Shown here: piece after piece, positions 33,398-42,900 of the stretch
How positions within the stretch are numbered: the first letter of the stretch is position 1
Layout of the letters: the number at the start of each line of letters is the position of its first letter
NCBI RefSeq assembly: GCF_000701345.1
Contig: NZ_JNIJ01000040.1
Coordinates: 1-64,000 of the forward strand
DNA: 64,000 nucleotides
Direction: 5' to 3'
Source of the DNA: Bradyrhizobium sp. URHD0069
GTDB taxonomy: Bacteria > Pseudomonadota > Alphaproteobacteria > Rhizobiales > Xanthobacteraceae
Made by a program: the position numbers and the translations under genes
The notes under the pieces: generated by a model
Databases searched by the model: none
The model's input: only the letters and a program-made list of their open reading frames with translations
Told to the model about the DNA's origin: nothing

Positions 33398-34020
33398 TTC
33401 CGTTGCTCCTCTTCCGCTATCCATGCCGACCGCAGCATGGCGCGGGCCCGCGCGAGACGGGACATCACAGTGCCAACCGGCACTTCCGCGACATCGGCGA
33501 TTTCGCGATACGAAAGATTGTTGATTTCACGCAGCACGAAGGTCTCCCGGAAGGGTTCGGCGAGCGCGGTGATGAGCCGCCGGATCGTGTCCGCGTCCCA
33601 GCGGCGCAACATCTGCGCTTCCGGCGTTTCCTGCGCTTCGTGCCACAGCGGCGCCTGCTCCTCCTTGTCGGCCACGTCTTCGATGGTGCCGGTCGGCGAA
33701 CTGGCGCGCCGGGCAAATTCGGCGTGACAGACGTTGCGCAGGATCGCGAACAGCCAGGGCTTCATCGCCGGCCCGCGATAGCTGTCGAAATGCTTGAACG
33801 CGCGCAGATAGCATTCCTGCACCGCGTCCTCGGCGTCGGTGGCGTCGCGAAGCAGATAGCGCGCCAGCGTATAGGCATCGTCGAGATACGGCAGCGCCGC
33901 GTCGCGAAAACGGCGTGCCTTCTCGGGATCGTCGTTTGCAGCGCTGACCCGCATCGCCCTTTGCCCGGCTTCTGCAGAAGATGCGCGTGCCCGGCCGGCT
34001 TCGATCCACCGGCCGGGCAT
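33394..34020 (-). CDS. ECF-family RNA polymerase sigma factor
   Basis: About 208 residues from ATG 34020, which has AAGGCGG seven bases upstream; a longer frame reaches 34053 and would overlap the cupredoxin stop. Region 2 reads LPYLDDAYTLARYLLRDATDAEDAVQE plus YLRAFKHFDSYRGPA (in two stretches); region 4 reads PFRETFVLREINNLSYREIA then VPVGTVMSRLARARAMLR, a helix-turn-helix for the -35 element. Genes upstream in the operon (ChrB-rhodanese, SOD, cupredoxin, phosphoesterase) are its most likely targets along with itself. Confidence 0.92.
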   Translation of the reverse strand: MPGRWIEAGRARASSAEAGQRAMRVSAANDDPEKARRFRDAALPYLDDAYTLARYLLRDATDAEDAVQECYLRAFKHFDSYRGPAMKPWLFAILRNVCHAEFARRASSPTGTIEDVADKEEQAPLWHEAQETPEAQMLRRWDADTIRRLITALAEPFRETFVLREINNLSYREIADVAEVPVGTVMSRLARARAMLRSAWIAEEEQRK

Positions 34021-34045
34021 CGTTGTGCCGCCTTGGTTTTGCCCG

Positions 34046-34399
34046 CTACTCAACCTTGATCATACCTGTCATATGCGGGTGCAGCGAACAAAAGTATTTG
34101 TAATCGCCCGCTGCCGTGAACGTGAACGAATAGCTGTCGTCGGTATCCAGCGCTTTCGATCTGAACTTACCCGCGGAGACCACGATGTGCGGAATGTCAT
34201 CGCGGTTCTTCCAGGTGACTGTGGTGCCGACCTTCACCGTGAGCTGTGCCGGTTCGAAGGTGAAATTGTCGATCATCACGTTGGTCTCTTCTGCATGAGC
34301 ATGAGCGCCGCCGAGTTGCAGAAGTATTGCCGCAGCGACGGCCAGTCGAATGCCAAGGCTTCTAACATCAAGGCTGCGAAGAGTTACTGACATCATCAT
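34046..34399 (-). CDS. Exported cupredoxin (amicyanin/plastocyanin-like)
   Basis: 117 residues. Signal peptide with core IRLAVAAAILLQLGGAHAHA; the mature domain NVMIDNFTFEPAQLTVKVGT is a small blue-copper beta-barrel. Type I copper ligands are visible as H71 (DDIPHIVV) and the C104-x2-H107-x2-M110 loop (FCSLHPHM). Such proteins carry electrons or copper in the periplasm. It lies ten bases downstream of the metallophosphoesterase gene and upstream of the sigma factor gene, so it probably belongs to a stress-responsive set. Two extra Met codons precede MSVTL; the exact start is uncertain by one or two residues. Confidence 0.9.
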   Translation of the reverse strand: MMMSVTLRSLDVRSLGIRLAVAAAILLQLGGAHAHAEETNVMIDNFTFEPAQLTVKVGTTVTWKNRDDIPHIVVSAGKFRSKALDTDDSYSFTFTAAGDYKYFCSLHPHMTGMIKVE

Positions 34400-34408
34400 G
34401 AACTTCCT

Positions 34409-35356
34409 CTAGCCCTGCAGCGGCGTGTCGATGATCGCGAGGCGCTGATCGCCAGGTTTGAAGTTGATGCTGGCGACGCCGAGCAGACCGCGAAGCTTGC
34501 CGTCGGCCACCTTCATCGGACCGGGCGAGGGGGCGGTGCCCGGCGCCGGCTGCGGGAAAGCGGTCGAGCGCGCGGTGTGGAATGTGACGTTGCCCTCGAC
34601 CTTCTGCATCACCTGGTGGATATGGCCGTTCAGCACGGTCACCGAGCCGAAGCCCTTGAGGTAATCCAGCGCACGGGCGCCATCTTCGGTGCCCCAGCCC
34701 CAGGTCGGATAAACCGTCCACAGCGGGATATGCGCGAAGACGACGATCGGTGTGGATTTAGAACGCCCTTTGAGGTCGTCCTCCAGCCATTCGAGCTGCT
34801 CGGTGCCGAGATTGCCGAGGCCGCCGGCCTTGAGGTTCACTACATTGACAAGGCCGATGAAGTGCACGCCGTTGGCATCGAACGAGTACCACCCGACGCC
34901 TTTGGTGCCGCGCCCATAGCGCTCTCGATAGAGTCTGACCTCTTCATCGATGAAATCGTGCTCGCCCGGCACGTAGTGCACGTCGAGCTTGGCCTGCGAG
35001 ATGATGCGTTCCGCGTTGTCGAACTCGGATGCCTTCGACAGATGGGTGATATCGCCGGTGTGAATCATGAACGACGGCTTTGCAGGCATCGACTTGATCT
35101 TGTTGATCGCTTCCTCGAGCGTTCCGATCGCGTTCGGATTGGCAGGTTTGTCGAAGCCGATGTGGCTGTCGCTGATCTGCAGGAATGTCAGGCCAGCCGG
35201 CGCGGCGGCTTGCGCGGAACCGACAAGTCCCAGCGAACGGGGCACGCCGCCCGAAATCGTCCAGAGTACGCCGGTGCCGGCCCACGTCATGCATTCCAGC
35301 ACCCGGCGGCGGCTGACGCCGCGGCCTTCATCGTGATCGTGATCGAACTCGCTCAT
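34409..35356 (-). CDS. Tat-exported metallophosphoesterase
   Basis: About 315 residues from ATG 35356, which follows AAAGGAGA; the frame runs on upstream without family sequence. The N-terminus has SRRRVLECMTWAGTGVLW, a twin-arginine signal, ending near SAQAAAP. The calcineurin-like fold shows all metal motifs: QISDSHIGF (D-x-H), MIHTGDITHL (GD), YVPGEHDFIDE (GEHD instead of GNHD), VFAHIPLW and VLNGHIHQV (GHxH). It would hydrolyse a phosphate ester in the periplasm; the substrate is unknown. It is part of the minus-strand operon ending in the sigma/anti-sigma pair. Confidence 0.9.
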   Translation of the reverse strand: MSEFDHDHDEGRGVSRRRVLECMTWAGTGVLWTISGGVPRSLGLVGSAQAAAPAGLTFLQISDSHIGFDKPANPNAIGTLEEAINKIKSMPAKPSFMIHTGDITHLSKASEFDNAERIISQAKLDVHYVPGEHDFIDEEVRLYRERYGRGTKGVGWYSFDANGVHFIGLVNVVNLKAGGLGNLGTEQLEWLEDDLKGRSKSTPIVVFAHIPLWTVYPTWGWGTEDGARALDYLKGFGSVTVLNGHIHQVMQKVEGNVTFHTARSTAFPQPAPGTAPSPGPMKVADGKLRGLLGVASINFKPGDQRLAIIDTPLQG

Positions 35357-35430
35357 CGCCAATCTCCTTTGGACCCGTGATTGGGTTCCGGAGACTTGAT
35401 CGGGCGAGGGCACGGATTATTCCCGGGAAT

Positions 35431-35859
35431 TTATCGCAATTCGAGAATCGTAGCCCAGATGGAGCCAACGGGTCGGCGCGAAGCGCCGCCCGATGACAGG
35501 CTCCGCGAAATCCGGGCTCGAACGGGCACCGGCCCCGGATTTTCGCTTTGCTCCAGCCGATCGTTCGCGCCATCAAACCATCGTGCATGAGCCTTGGCCT
35601 CAATGAACGCCCGCATACGGTCGTGAATTTTCCGAATGAAATCATTCGGCGGAACGATAGTGATGCAAATGCAAACGCCATCGGGCCGGAGATAGCTGAC
35701 CCAATGGGAGCTGTCGGTAATGTCATTGCCGACCACTCTCGCGCCGATTTCCTTCTCGCCAAGCAGTTTGAAGTTTTCCTGTGCGTGTCCGGGTGATCCA
35801 GAAATCGTCGCAGGCACCAGAATTGTCAGTGCAAGGATTTGTGACGTTCGGCAGCTCAT
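35431..35859 (-). CDS. Small exported hypothetical protein with repeat-derived C-terminus
   Basis: About 142 residues from ATG 35859 (GGAA seven bases upstream). Signal peptide core TSQILALTILVPATISGSPG ending HAQ-E, then LLGEKEIGARVVGNDITDSS, HWVSYLRPDG, a pattern seen in small exported proteins of Bradyrhizobium whose function I do not know. After about residue 60 the sequence stops looking like a folded domain (IRKIHDRMRAFIEAKAHARW). The last 23 or so residues are encoded by a palindromic repeat (35452-35518). The gene may have lost its original 3-prime end. Confidence 0.55.
   Translation of the reverse strand: MSCRTSQILALTILVPATISGSPGHAQENFKLLGEKEIGARVVGNDITDSSHWVSYLRPDGVCICITIVPPNDFIRKIHDRMRAFIEAKAHARWFDGANDRLEQSENPGPVPVRARISRSLSSGGASRRPVGSIWATILELR
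35452..35518. repeat. Dispersed palindromic element, AGCCC...GGGCT ends
   Basis: AGCCCAGATGGAGCC on the left opposes GGCTCCGCGAAATCCGGGCT on the right, with a central GGCGCGAAGCGCC hairpin. The type (GTAGCCCGGATGGAGC...) is widespread in Bradyrhizobium as I know it. Here it forms the 3-prime end of a coding frame. Confidence 0.7.
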
Positions 35860-35935
35860 GATCGAATTCCGACGTAAGCGTGCCGCACCGTCAGCCAATT
35901 GTGCATCTCTGCGCAGGGTATCTCGCACGCAGCCA

Positions 35936-36661
35936 CTAGCTTTCGCGGCTGTACTGATCGTACAGCTTCACAGCGTTGTCCCAGCGGATTGCCTCCATAT
36001 AGATGTCGACATAGCGCGCCGCCGCCGCACCATAGTCCATATGATAGGCGTGCTCGTACATGTCGAGCACCAGCACTGCACGGCCGCCGGCAAGTGTCGT
36101 GGTGTGGTCCGCCGCCCATTGATTGACGAGGCGTTTGTCGCGTGGCGAGTAGGACAGGATCACCCAGCCGGAGCCGCCGCCTTCTGCCTTGCCCATCGCG
36201 ACAAATTCCGCGCGCCAGCGCTCGAGGCTGCCGAAATCGCGGGCGATAGCCTCCGCCAGCGCGCCGCTCGCACCGGCGCCACCACCGAGCCCGTCGAAAT
36301 ATATCTCGTGCAGGATCATCGAGTTCGCAGCGATCAACTCTTCACGTTTCAAGCCGTTGATCATGAAATTCGGCGCCTTCGCGAAATCAAGCTCGGCCAG
36401 CTGTGTGCCGATCGCGTTGAGGCGCTTTACGGCGCCGACGTAGTTATTTTCATAATGGCTTAGGAGAACCTTCTCCGAGATGCCCTTGATCGACTTCGGG
36501 TCGAGTGACAGGGGTTTTGCTTGATACGGCATCGTTTTGGCTCCGCTCGGTTGGTTGGTCTGGGCGAATGCAGGGCTCGCCGCCAGCGTTGCTGTTGATG
36601 CGGCGGCAGCAACGAGTCCCGCTCCCTGAATGAAACTTCGGCGTTCGGTTGTGATGGTCAT
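35936..36661 (-). CDS. Tat-exported superoxide dismutase, Fe/Mn family
   Basis: 241 residues. Signal ERRSFIQGAGLVAAAASTAT carries a twin arginine and ends near AFAQ-T; about 30 residues later the SOD fold begins. Metal ligands visible: His in VLLSHYENNYV, His in NSMILHEIYFDGLGG, and the Asp and His of VLDMYEHAYHMDYG. The enzyme would dismutate superoxide in the periplasm, which is less common than cytosolic Fe/Mn SOD. In the operon it follows the LamG-like gene and precedes the small exported protein, consistent with a redox or chromate stress unit under the downstream ECF sigma factor. Confidence 0.92.
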   Translation of the reverse strand: MTITTERRSFIQGAGLVAAAASTATLAASPAFAQTNQPSGAKTMPYQAKPLSLDPKSIKGISEKVLLSHYENNYVGAVKRLNAIGTQLAELDFAKAPNFMINGLKREELIAANSMILHEIYFDGLGGGAGASGALAEAIARDFGSLERWRAEFVAMGKAEGGGSGWVILSYSPRDKRLVNQWAADHTTTLAGGRAVLVLDMYEHAYHMDYGAAAARYVDIYMEAIRWDNAVKLYDQYSRES

Positions 36662-36725
36662 GGCAATCTCCTGGTGTTGACAGCCCCGAAAGGTGCGCGC
36701 GGCAGATGGCTAGTTCATTGCGGAC

Positions 36726-37391
36726 TCATGGCAAGGGTGCGATCTCGATCTGGTCGAAGCGAGTGACGCTGTCGCCTTTGGTCCAAAGTGCGATGCGTCC
36801 CGCCTGGGATAGAGTCTTATCGAATCCCGTGAAGACCCAAATCCCGTCGAGCGAGACGACAAATTCGTCGTCCTTGGCCCGAACTGTCAGCGTATGCCAG
36901 GCGTGCGAAGCTACATCCGCATCGACGCCTACGATCTCCTCTGATACGCCGGTGTGCACGAGCGAGAGAAGAACTCTGTCCCTCAAGGCATCTAGCTGGA
37001 CGAGGTAGTAATCTTGCGGGCTGCTCAGCCGCACGGCGACCCCGCCGCCCTGATTTGACTTGCCGCCGGCTGCGTTGAGGCGAAGACTGATCTCGGCATT
37101 CTTGAGCGACGCAGGCTTGTAGATTGCGAGCGGGAATCGGTCTTCGGCGGACTTTACGCCGGCCTGCTCGATAGCGACGCCGGTTTTGGCCGTTGCGTCA
37201 CGGACGACTGTCCACGACCCTTGTTTGACTTCGCCTGATGGCGACAGATCGAATTCGCCCGGCGGAGCGCCAATTTCGCCTTGTTCGAGGTCGATTTTCG
37301 TTGCTGTGTCTGGCGCGCTTACGCCCGATTCCGGGCACATCACGCATGCGATCGCCAAGAGCACGCCAAAAGTGCATGCTCGCCTCCACAT
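36726..37391 (-). CDS. Exported LamG/DUF1080-like protein
   Basis: About 221 residues from ATG 37391, giving signal peptide MWRRACTFGVLLAIACVM and cleavage near GVSA-PDT. The mature protein resembles the concanavalin-like jelly-roll of DUF1080 and LamG domains: FPLAIYKPASLKNAEISLRL, GGGVAVRLSSPQDYYLVQLD, HTLTVRAKDDEFVVSLDG and AGRIALWTKGDSVTRFDQIE. Such domains bind sugars or act on glycosides; no catalytic residue can be assigned here. It starts 24 bases after the ChrB-rhodanese stop, so the two are co-transcribed. Confidence 0.8.
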   Translation of the reverse strand: MWRRACTFGVLLAIACVMCPESGVSAPDTATKIDLEQGEIGAPPGEFDLSPSGEVKQGSWTVVRDATAKTGVAIEQAGVKSAEDRFPLAIYKPASLKNAEISLRLNAAGGKSNQGGGVAVRLSSPQDYYLVQLDALRDRVLLSLVHTGVSEEIVGVDADVASHAWHTLTVRAKDDEFVVSLDGIWVFTGFDKTLSQAGRIALWTKGDSVTRFDQIEIAPLP

Positions 37392-37414
37392 AGGTTCGCG
37401 TCTCGGTGTCACCT

Positions 37415-38221
37415 TCAGGCCCCCACGGCGCGCGCCGGCCAATTGTGCGTCTCGGCTTGCAGAGAGCGGCACCAGGTGTAGAGCGCGTCATAGATCACCA
37501 TGCCGTGCTTCAGCATTTCGTGGTCATCCGGGAAGTTGGCGGAGAGGCCGAGCGAGATCGCAAACAGGCCGCCGCGTTGTCGGCTTAGATCGTGCCGTGA
37601 GGTATCGGCGCCCCGGACAATCGTCGCCAGATGATCGAGCGCCGGATTCTTGATCTCGTAGATGCGCAGGATAGTGTCGAACGAGCAGCGTTCCCCCTCA
37701 TGCGTGAATTCCACGCCGTCGATGTCGTAAGGGACCCCGCCGGTTTCTTGGGCAACGGCGAGGACTTGATCCTTCGGGACGTAGATGAATTCTGCATTCG
37801 GATCGATGAAGCGACGGATCAGCCAGGGACAGGCAATTCGGTCGATCTTCGGGTGTTCGCGTGTCACCCACTTGCTCGGGGTCGAGCCGATGTTGCGACG
37901 GGTGGGCAATCCCTGCTCAGTCCAGTCAGCAATACCGCCCTCCAGAAAATCCGCCTCCACGCCCATGAGGCGCAGTGCGGCGGCCACCCCCTGGCTGACT
38001 TCGCGTCCGTGAATGCAGTAGGTGACGATTTGGCGGCCGTTCGGCAGGTCGGTTCGCCATTGTTCGACGAGATCCGGCGAGCGATGAAACGCATCAGCCA
38101 CAAGTGTCTCGGCACCGGCGAAATGGGCGTCGCGCCGCACGTCGACGATGATCGGCGCCGCGTCGGAGCCAAGCCGCGCGTAGAGGATTTCTGGTGAAAT
38201 GGAATGTTTACGGTCGTCCAT
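37415..38221 (-). CDS. Rhodanese-ChrB fusion, chromate resistance type
   Basis: About 268 residues from ATG 38221 (MDDRKHSISPE). Residues 1-110 are a rhodanese domain with PIIVDVRRDAHFAGAETLVA and the active-site loop TYCIHGREVSQG; residues 120-265 are the ChrB C-terminal domain: KWVTREHPKIDRIACPWLIR, RFIDPNAEFIYVP, CSFDTILRIY and HDLSRQRGGLFAISLGLS. ChrB-domain proteins occur with chromate transporters and are linked to chromate sensing or resistance, but no ChrA is nearby. It is the first gene of the minus-strand operon that ends in the ECF sigma and anti-sigma genes. Confidence 0.88.
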   Translation of the reverse strand: MDDRKHSISPEILYARLGSDAAPIIVDVRRDAHFAGAETLVADAFHRSPDLVEQWRTDLPNGRQIVTYCIHGREVSQGVAAALRLMGVEADFLEGGIADWTEQGLPTRRNIGSTPSKWVTREHPKIDRIACPWLIRRFIDPNAEFIYVPKDQVLAVAQETGGVPYDIDGVEFTHEGERCSFDTILRIYEIKNPALDHLATIVRGADTSRHDLSRQRGGLFAISLGLSANFPDDHEMLKHGMVIYDALYTWCRSLQAETHNWPARAVGA

Positions 38222-38480
38222 GCGCAAATCTCCTCGACAAGTCGAGTGTTGCGCAGTGCTTGGACCGTGGTCTCAAGGGGAGACTGCATTTTCCCCTGCG
38301 AGCTTACTAGTTTCGCTTCCTCGAGAAAGCAATAGGAACAGAAACGCAAACGGTCGGAAGCAATTGAGGAGAATATCACAAATTCGTGCGGATCGGGCCG
38401 GGCACCTTCCGCGATGAAATTTGTTTGAGCACTTCGGAACCTCCATCAGTGTGCGCTGCGATACCGCGTGAAGGTCAGCC

Positions 38481-39080
38481 ATGAAAAGAATTCGTTGGAT
38501 CGCTGAGATGCACATCAGCTTGTTACCTGCCGCGGTACTTATGCTGTTAGCAGGATCGGCCGATGCGCTGGACGATGCGGCCAAGGAAAAGGCGTCTCTC
38601 TGCACGTCTTGTCACGGTGAGGGAGGTGTATCCCAAACCGAAAACACCCCGTCGTTGGCGGGGCAACCAGATCTCTTCCTGCAGTGGCAATTGGTCTTCT
38701 TCCGTAGCGGCTCCCGGAAAAATGAGGTGATGCAGCCGATCGCCGAACAACTCAGCAATGAGGACATCCGCAATCTCGGTGGCTATTTCGCCTCGCTGCC
38801 GCCAGCTGCGGCGACAAAGCCCAAGGAATCCTCTCAAGCGGAGGCCAACGCAAAGATCGTGGCGGAACGCAGCTGCGCGTCATGCCACACCGATACATTT
38901 GCCGGAACGAAGGGGACGGCCCGCATCGCCGGGCAGCGCGAGGACTATCTTGTCAAAGCGCTACATGATTACAAATCCGGCGCAAGATCGGGCAGCGGCG
39001 TCGCCGCTATGGCGTCCGTCGCGTACTCTCTCAGCGACGATGAGATCAGTGCTTTGGCACATTATCTCGCGCACCTTTAG
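38481..39080 (+). CDS. Periplasmic dihaem cytochrome c (c4-like)
   Basis: 199 residues. A signal peptide (SLLPAAVLMLLAGSADA-LDD) precedes two c-type domains with CTSCH at residues 41-45 and CASCH at 132-136. The pattern GGVSQTENTPSLAGQPDLFL and TARIAGQREDYLVKALHDYK, with likely Met ligands (NEVMQPIAEQLS, GVAAMASVAYSLS), resembles cytochrome c4. It carries electrons in the periplasm. ATG 38481 follows GAAGG. It is divergent from the ChrB operon, so the 250-base gap between may hold promoters for both. Confidence 0.9.
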   Translation: MKRIRWIAEMHISLLPAAVLMLLAGSADALDDAAKEKASLCTSCHGEGGVSQTENTPSLAGQPDLFLQWQLVFFRSGSRKNEVMQPIAEQLSNEDIRNLGGYFASLPPAAATKPKESSQAEANAKIVAERSCASCHTDTFAGTKGTARIAGQREDYLVKALHDYKSGARSGSGVAAMASVAYSLSDDEISALAHYLAHL

Positions 39081-39197
39081 CTGTTGGCGCGGACGTAGCG
39101 CGGAACGGCATGCCCCCGTCGGCGGAACCGCTGTGTCGAATAGACATTGAAGTCTCGGAGAATGTTTGCGGTTAACACAATTTAGGGAGCACAGATC

Positions 39198-39434
39198 ATG
39201 TCGGCGCGAGCAGTCCCTCAAGCAGTCCTTTTCGCTCTCCTGATGGTTGGCGTCTTCTCGCCTGCCCATGCCCTGACCCAGCAGGAGCTTGTAGCCAAGC
39301 TTGAAGCCGCGGGTTATTCGCAAATCCGAGAAATCAAATCCACCGCCGAAGGTACAGCCGTCAGGGCGATGAAAAACGGCAAGGAAGCGTCCCTCGTCGT
39401 CGACAGCAGCGGCCAAATCCAAGAGCGGCGCTAG
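39198..39434 (+). CDS. Small exported PepSY-like protein
   Basis: 78 residues: signal peptide with core AVLFALLMVGVFSPAHA, then one short PepSY-type unit (LTQQELVAKLEAAGYSQIRE, EGTAVRAMKNGKEASLVVDS, SGQIQERR), the usual beta-alpha-beta pattern of these periplasmic domains. A good Shine-Dalgarno GGGAG precedes ATG 39198. PepSY proteins often sit beside redox or sensor genes; this one follows a cytochrome c. Specific role unknown. Confidence 0.82.
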   Translation: MSARAVPQAVLFALLMVGVFSPAHALTQQELVAKLEAAGYSQIREIKSTAEGTAVRAMKNGKEASLVVDSSGQIQERR

Positions 39435-39995
39435 AGACTGGTTCTCGTCGCGACAACCCAGTGCGAAGATGTCTGCCGCTTAGGCGAGTTCGCGGCGCAA
39501 TCCAGTTGCCCCGTCTGCGCTGGCGAGTGGCCGGACGGCGTTAGCAACTACGATTAGCACCACGCTTCCGAATCCCTGCGTGAAGGGAGCATCACAAATT
39601 CGTGCGGGTGTTCCTCGCCTTCGTCGACCGAATCCGTCGTGAGCAGGGCCGACCGCAGTGAATGCATGTCGCTTGGATGGAGCATCATGCAGAACGTAGG
39701 CTCACAATTTGTTGTCCGCCCCATTAAATTGGATTTCAGAAAGCTGAATTTAATTTTAGTTGAGAAAATCGAACTTGATTGCCATGTCTGGGTGTCGGGG
39801 CCAGCAGACCCCCGGCCTTCCCAAGACGGTTCGCCGTCCAAGTTCTGCTCACCGCTCGAGATCGTTGGACCTCGGGTGTGAGCGTTTGGACGGAACTATG
39901 AGCTGCATTTCTCCAAAATGTCCCAGTAGCGTTTGTTGCTGCCGTCGAGGCGCGTTGGGTTGCTCCGACGCGGCAGAACAGGCTGAGGCGGCACG
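39435..39995. other. Intergenic region of about 560 bases before the RND pump
   Basis: No gene can be supported. A minus-strand frame (39554-39841) has codon-like bias but no recognisable domain. A 17-base string ATCACAAATTCGTGCGG at 39591-39607 is repeated exactly at 38375-38391 beside the ChrB operon. The segment 39700-39790 is AT-rich and may contain the pump promoter. Confidence 0.5.
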
Positions 39996-42900
39996 ATGAA
40001 CTTGGTTTCATTTGCATTGCGACGCCCGATCTCGCTTTTGACGATGGTCGTAGCCGTTGCACTAGTGGGTTTTCTGGCGATCGATCGCATGTCTCGGGAC
40101 ATCTTCCCGGATCTCGGGGTGCCTGTGCTGTATGTGGCCCAGCCGTACGGCGGCATGGACCCGGCGCAGATGGAAGGGTTCATCGTCAACTATTATGAGT
40201 ACCACTTCCTCTACATCACCGGCATCGAGCATGTCGAAAGCAAATCGATCCAGGGCGTAGGGCTGATCAAGCTCCAATTCCATCCCGGCACCGACATGGC
40301 GCAGGCCACGGCGGAGACGGTCGGTTACGTCGACCGCGCCCGCGCCTTCATGCCCACGGGAACCGTGCCACCTTTCGTGATGCGGTTCGACGGTGGCAGC
40401 GTTCCAGTCGGCGACCTCGTCTTCTCCAGCAAGACCAAAGCAGTCGCCGAACTTCAGGACGCGGCGCTCTTCAAGGTGCGCCCATTGTTCGCGACCTTGC
40501 CGGGCGTGTCGGCACCGCCGCCCTTCGGCTCGAGCCAGCGCACCATCCTCGTTCGCGTGGATCCCGACAAGCTGCGTTCCTACAACATGTCGCCGGACGA
40601 GGTGGTGCAGGCGCTGGCTGCTGGCAATACCGTCAGCCCGTCGGGTAATGTCCGCATCGGTGACCTCATGCCAATGGTGCCGGTCAACTCCGTTGTCGGG
40701 GATTTCAAGGGCCTGAACAACATTCCCATCCGATCGCGCGGAACGCAGACGATCTTCATACGCGACGTCGCATCGGTCGAAGACGGCGCCGACATCCAGA
40801 CCGGCTACGCGCTGGTGAATGGACGCCGCACGGTCTACATTCCCGTCACCAAACGAGCGGATGCCTCGACACTCGCGGTTGTCCAGGCCGTCAAGGCCAA
40901 CTTGCCACGCTTCCAATCCGTACTTCCCGATGATGTTGAGGTCAGCTACCAGTTCGACCAGTCCCCTTATGTGACGCGCGCCATCCAGGGCCTGTTTGTC
41001 GAAGGGGCTCTCGGCGCGGTGCTCACCGGCCTCATGGTGCTGCTGTTTCTGAGGGATTGGCGCAGTTCGCTCGTCGTGGTCCTGAACATTCCGCTCGCGA
41101 TCCTCGCTTCGGTGACGGCGCTCTGGGTATCGGGTCAGACCATCAACATCATGACCTTGGGCGGGTTGGCGCTGGCCGTCGGCATCCTGGTCGACGAAGC
41201 GACAGTCACCATCGAGAACATCCACACCCGCCTTGCCGACGGCCGCAGCCTTGCCCGGGCCGCGAGCGAGGCCACGGCCGAGACGACGTTGCCCCGTTTC
41301 GTGGCCATGCTCTGCATTCTGGCGGTCTTTATTCCCGCGTTCTTCATGACCGGCGCTGCGCACAACCTGTTTGTACCGCTGGCCTTGGCAGTCGGCTTCT
41401 CGATGGTGGGGTCGTACCTGCTTTCCAGTACCTTTGTGCCGGTATTGTCGGTCTGGCTATTGCACAATCTCAGCACACACCAAGAGCCGCAGGAGACGTT
41501 TTTCGATCGGCTGCGTGCGAGGTACGATCGGTTCCTGCGCGCCGTCGTGAAACGGCGGCGCATCGTCGTGCTTGCCTATCTCGTTGTCAGCGGCGCAGTC
41601 ATTTTCCTGGTCGGCAGTTCGCTCGGTACCGAGATTTTTCCGAGCGTGGATACCGGCCAACTCCAATTGCATCTCCGGGCTCCGGCGGGAACGCGCATCG
41701 AGCGAACCGAACAGATCGCGCTGCAGACACTCGAGGCGATCAAGCGCGAGGTAGGGCCGGACAACGTGGAGATCAGCCTCGGTTTTGTCGGCACGCAGCC
41801 GCCTAATTACCCCATCAATACCATTTATCTCTGGAGTTCCGGCTCCGAGGAAGCGGTGCTGCAGGTGCAGGTTAAACACGGCGCCGGAATCAGCATCGAG
41901 GATTTGAAGGAACGGCTGCGCCGGAAATTGCCCGAGGAACTGCCGGGTGTTCGCTTCTCATTCGAGCCAAGCGACATCGTCAGCCGGGTGATGAGCTTCG
42001 GTGCGCCGACACCGATCGAAGTGGCAGTGGGCGGGCCGAACCTCGCCGATAGCCGCCAATACGCCGATAAGTTGCGAGCGAAATTGGCACAGGTGCCGAC
42101 GCTGCGAGACCTGGGATTCGAGCAGGAACTCGATTACCCGACCGTAAAGGTCAGCGTAGACCGCGAGCGAGCCGGCGTTCTGGGGGTGACGACGGATGAC
42201 GTGGCGAAGTCGGTCGTCGCGGGCACGTCGTCCAGTCGTTACACCTCCGCGAACTATTGGCCCGATCCCAAGAGCGGTATTGGCTATCAGGTGCAGGTTG
42301 AGATCCCCGAGCGCAAGCTGAATTCCCTGGAGGAGGTGAAGAACCTCCCCATTGCTCGCCGGTCAGGCGGACAGATCGACCTCCGCAATGTTGCCGGTGT
42401 CACCGACGGCACGGCGCTAGGCGAATACGACCGCTACAACATGCAGCGCATGCTGACACTGAGCGCGAATATCCGCGGCGAGGATCTGGGACGCGCGGCA
42501 GCCCGCGTGCAGCAGGCGATCAACGATACGGGCAAGCCGCCCGATCGGGTGAACGTCACGGTGCGCGGGCAAGTCCAGCCGATGGCGGAGATGTTCGAAG
42601 GCCTGCGTCTGGGGCTCTTGATGGCCGTGGGTGTCATCCTTCTGGTACTGGCGGCCAATTTCCAATCGATCCGGCTTTCCCTGGCGGTGGGGTTGACGAT
42701 TCCAGCCGTCATCGCCGGGGTCGTACTCATGCTTTGGCTCACCCGGACCACACTCAACATTCAATCCTTCATGGGCGCGATCATGGCGATTGGCGTGGCC
42801 GTGGCAAACGCCATCCTGCTCGTGACCTTCGCTGAGCGCAGCCGAATCGAGGGCCGCGAACCATGGGAGGCAGCGATCGAAGGCGCGCGAAGCCGTCTGC

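Noticed and set aside
39554..39841. 95-codon minus-strand frame before the RND pump
   Set aside because: Some codon-like bias but no domain and no start signal; may be a gene remnant.
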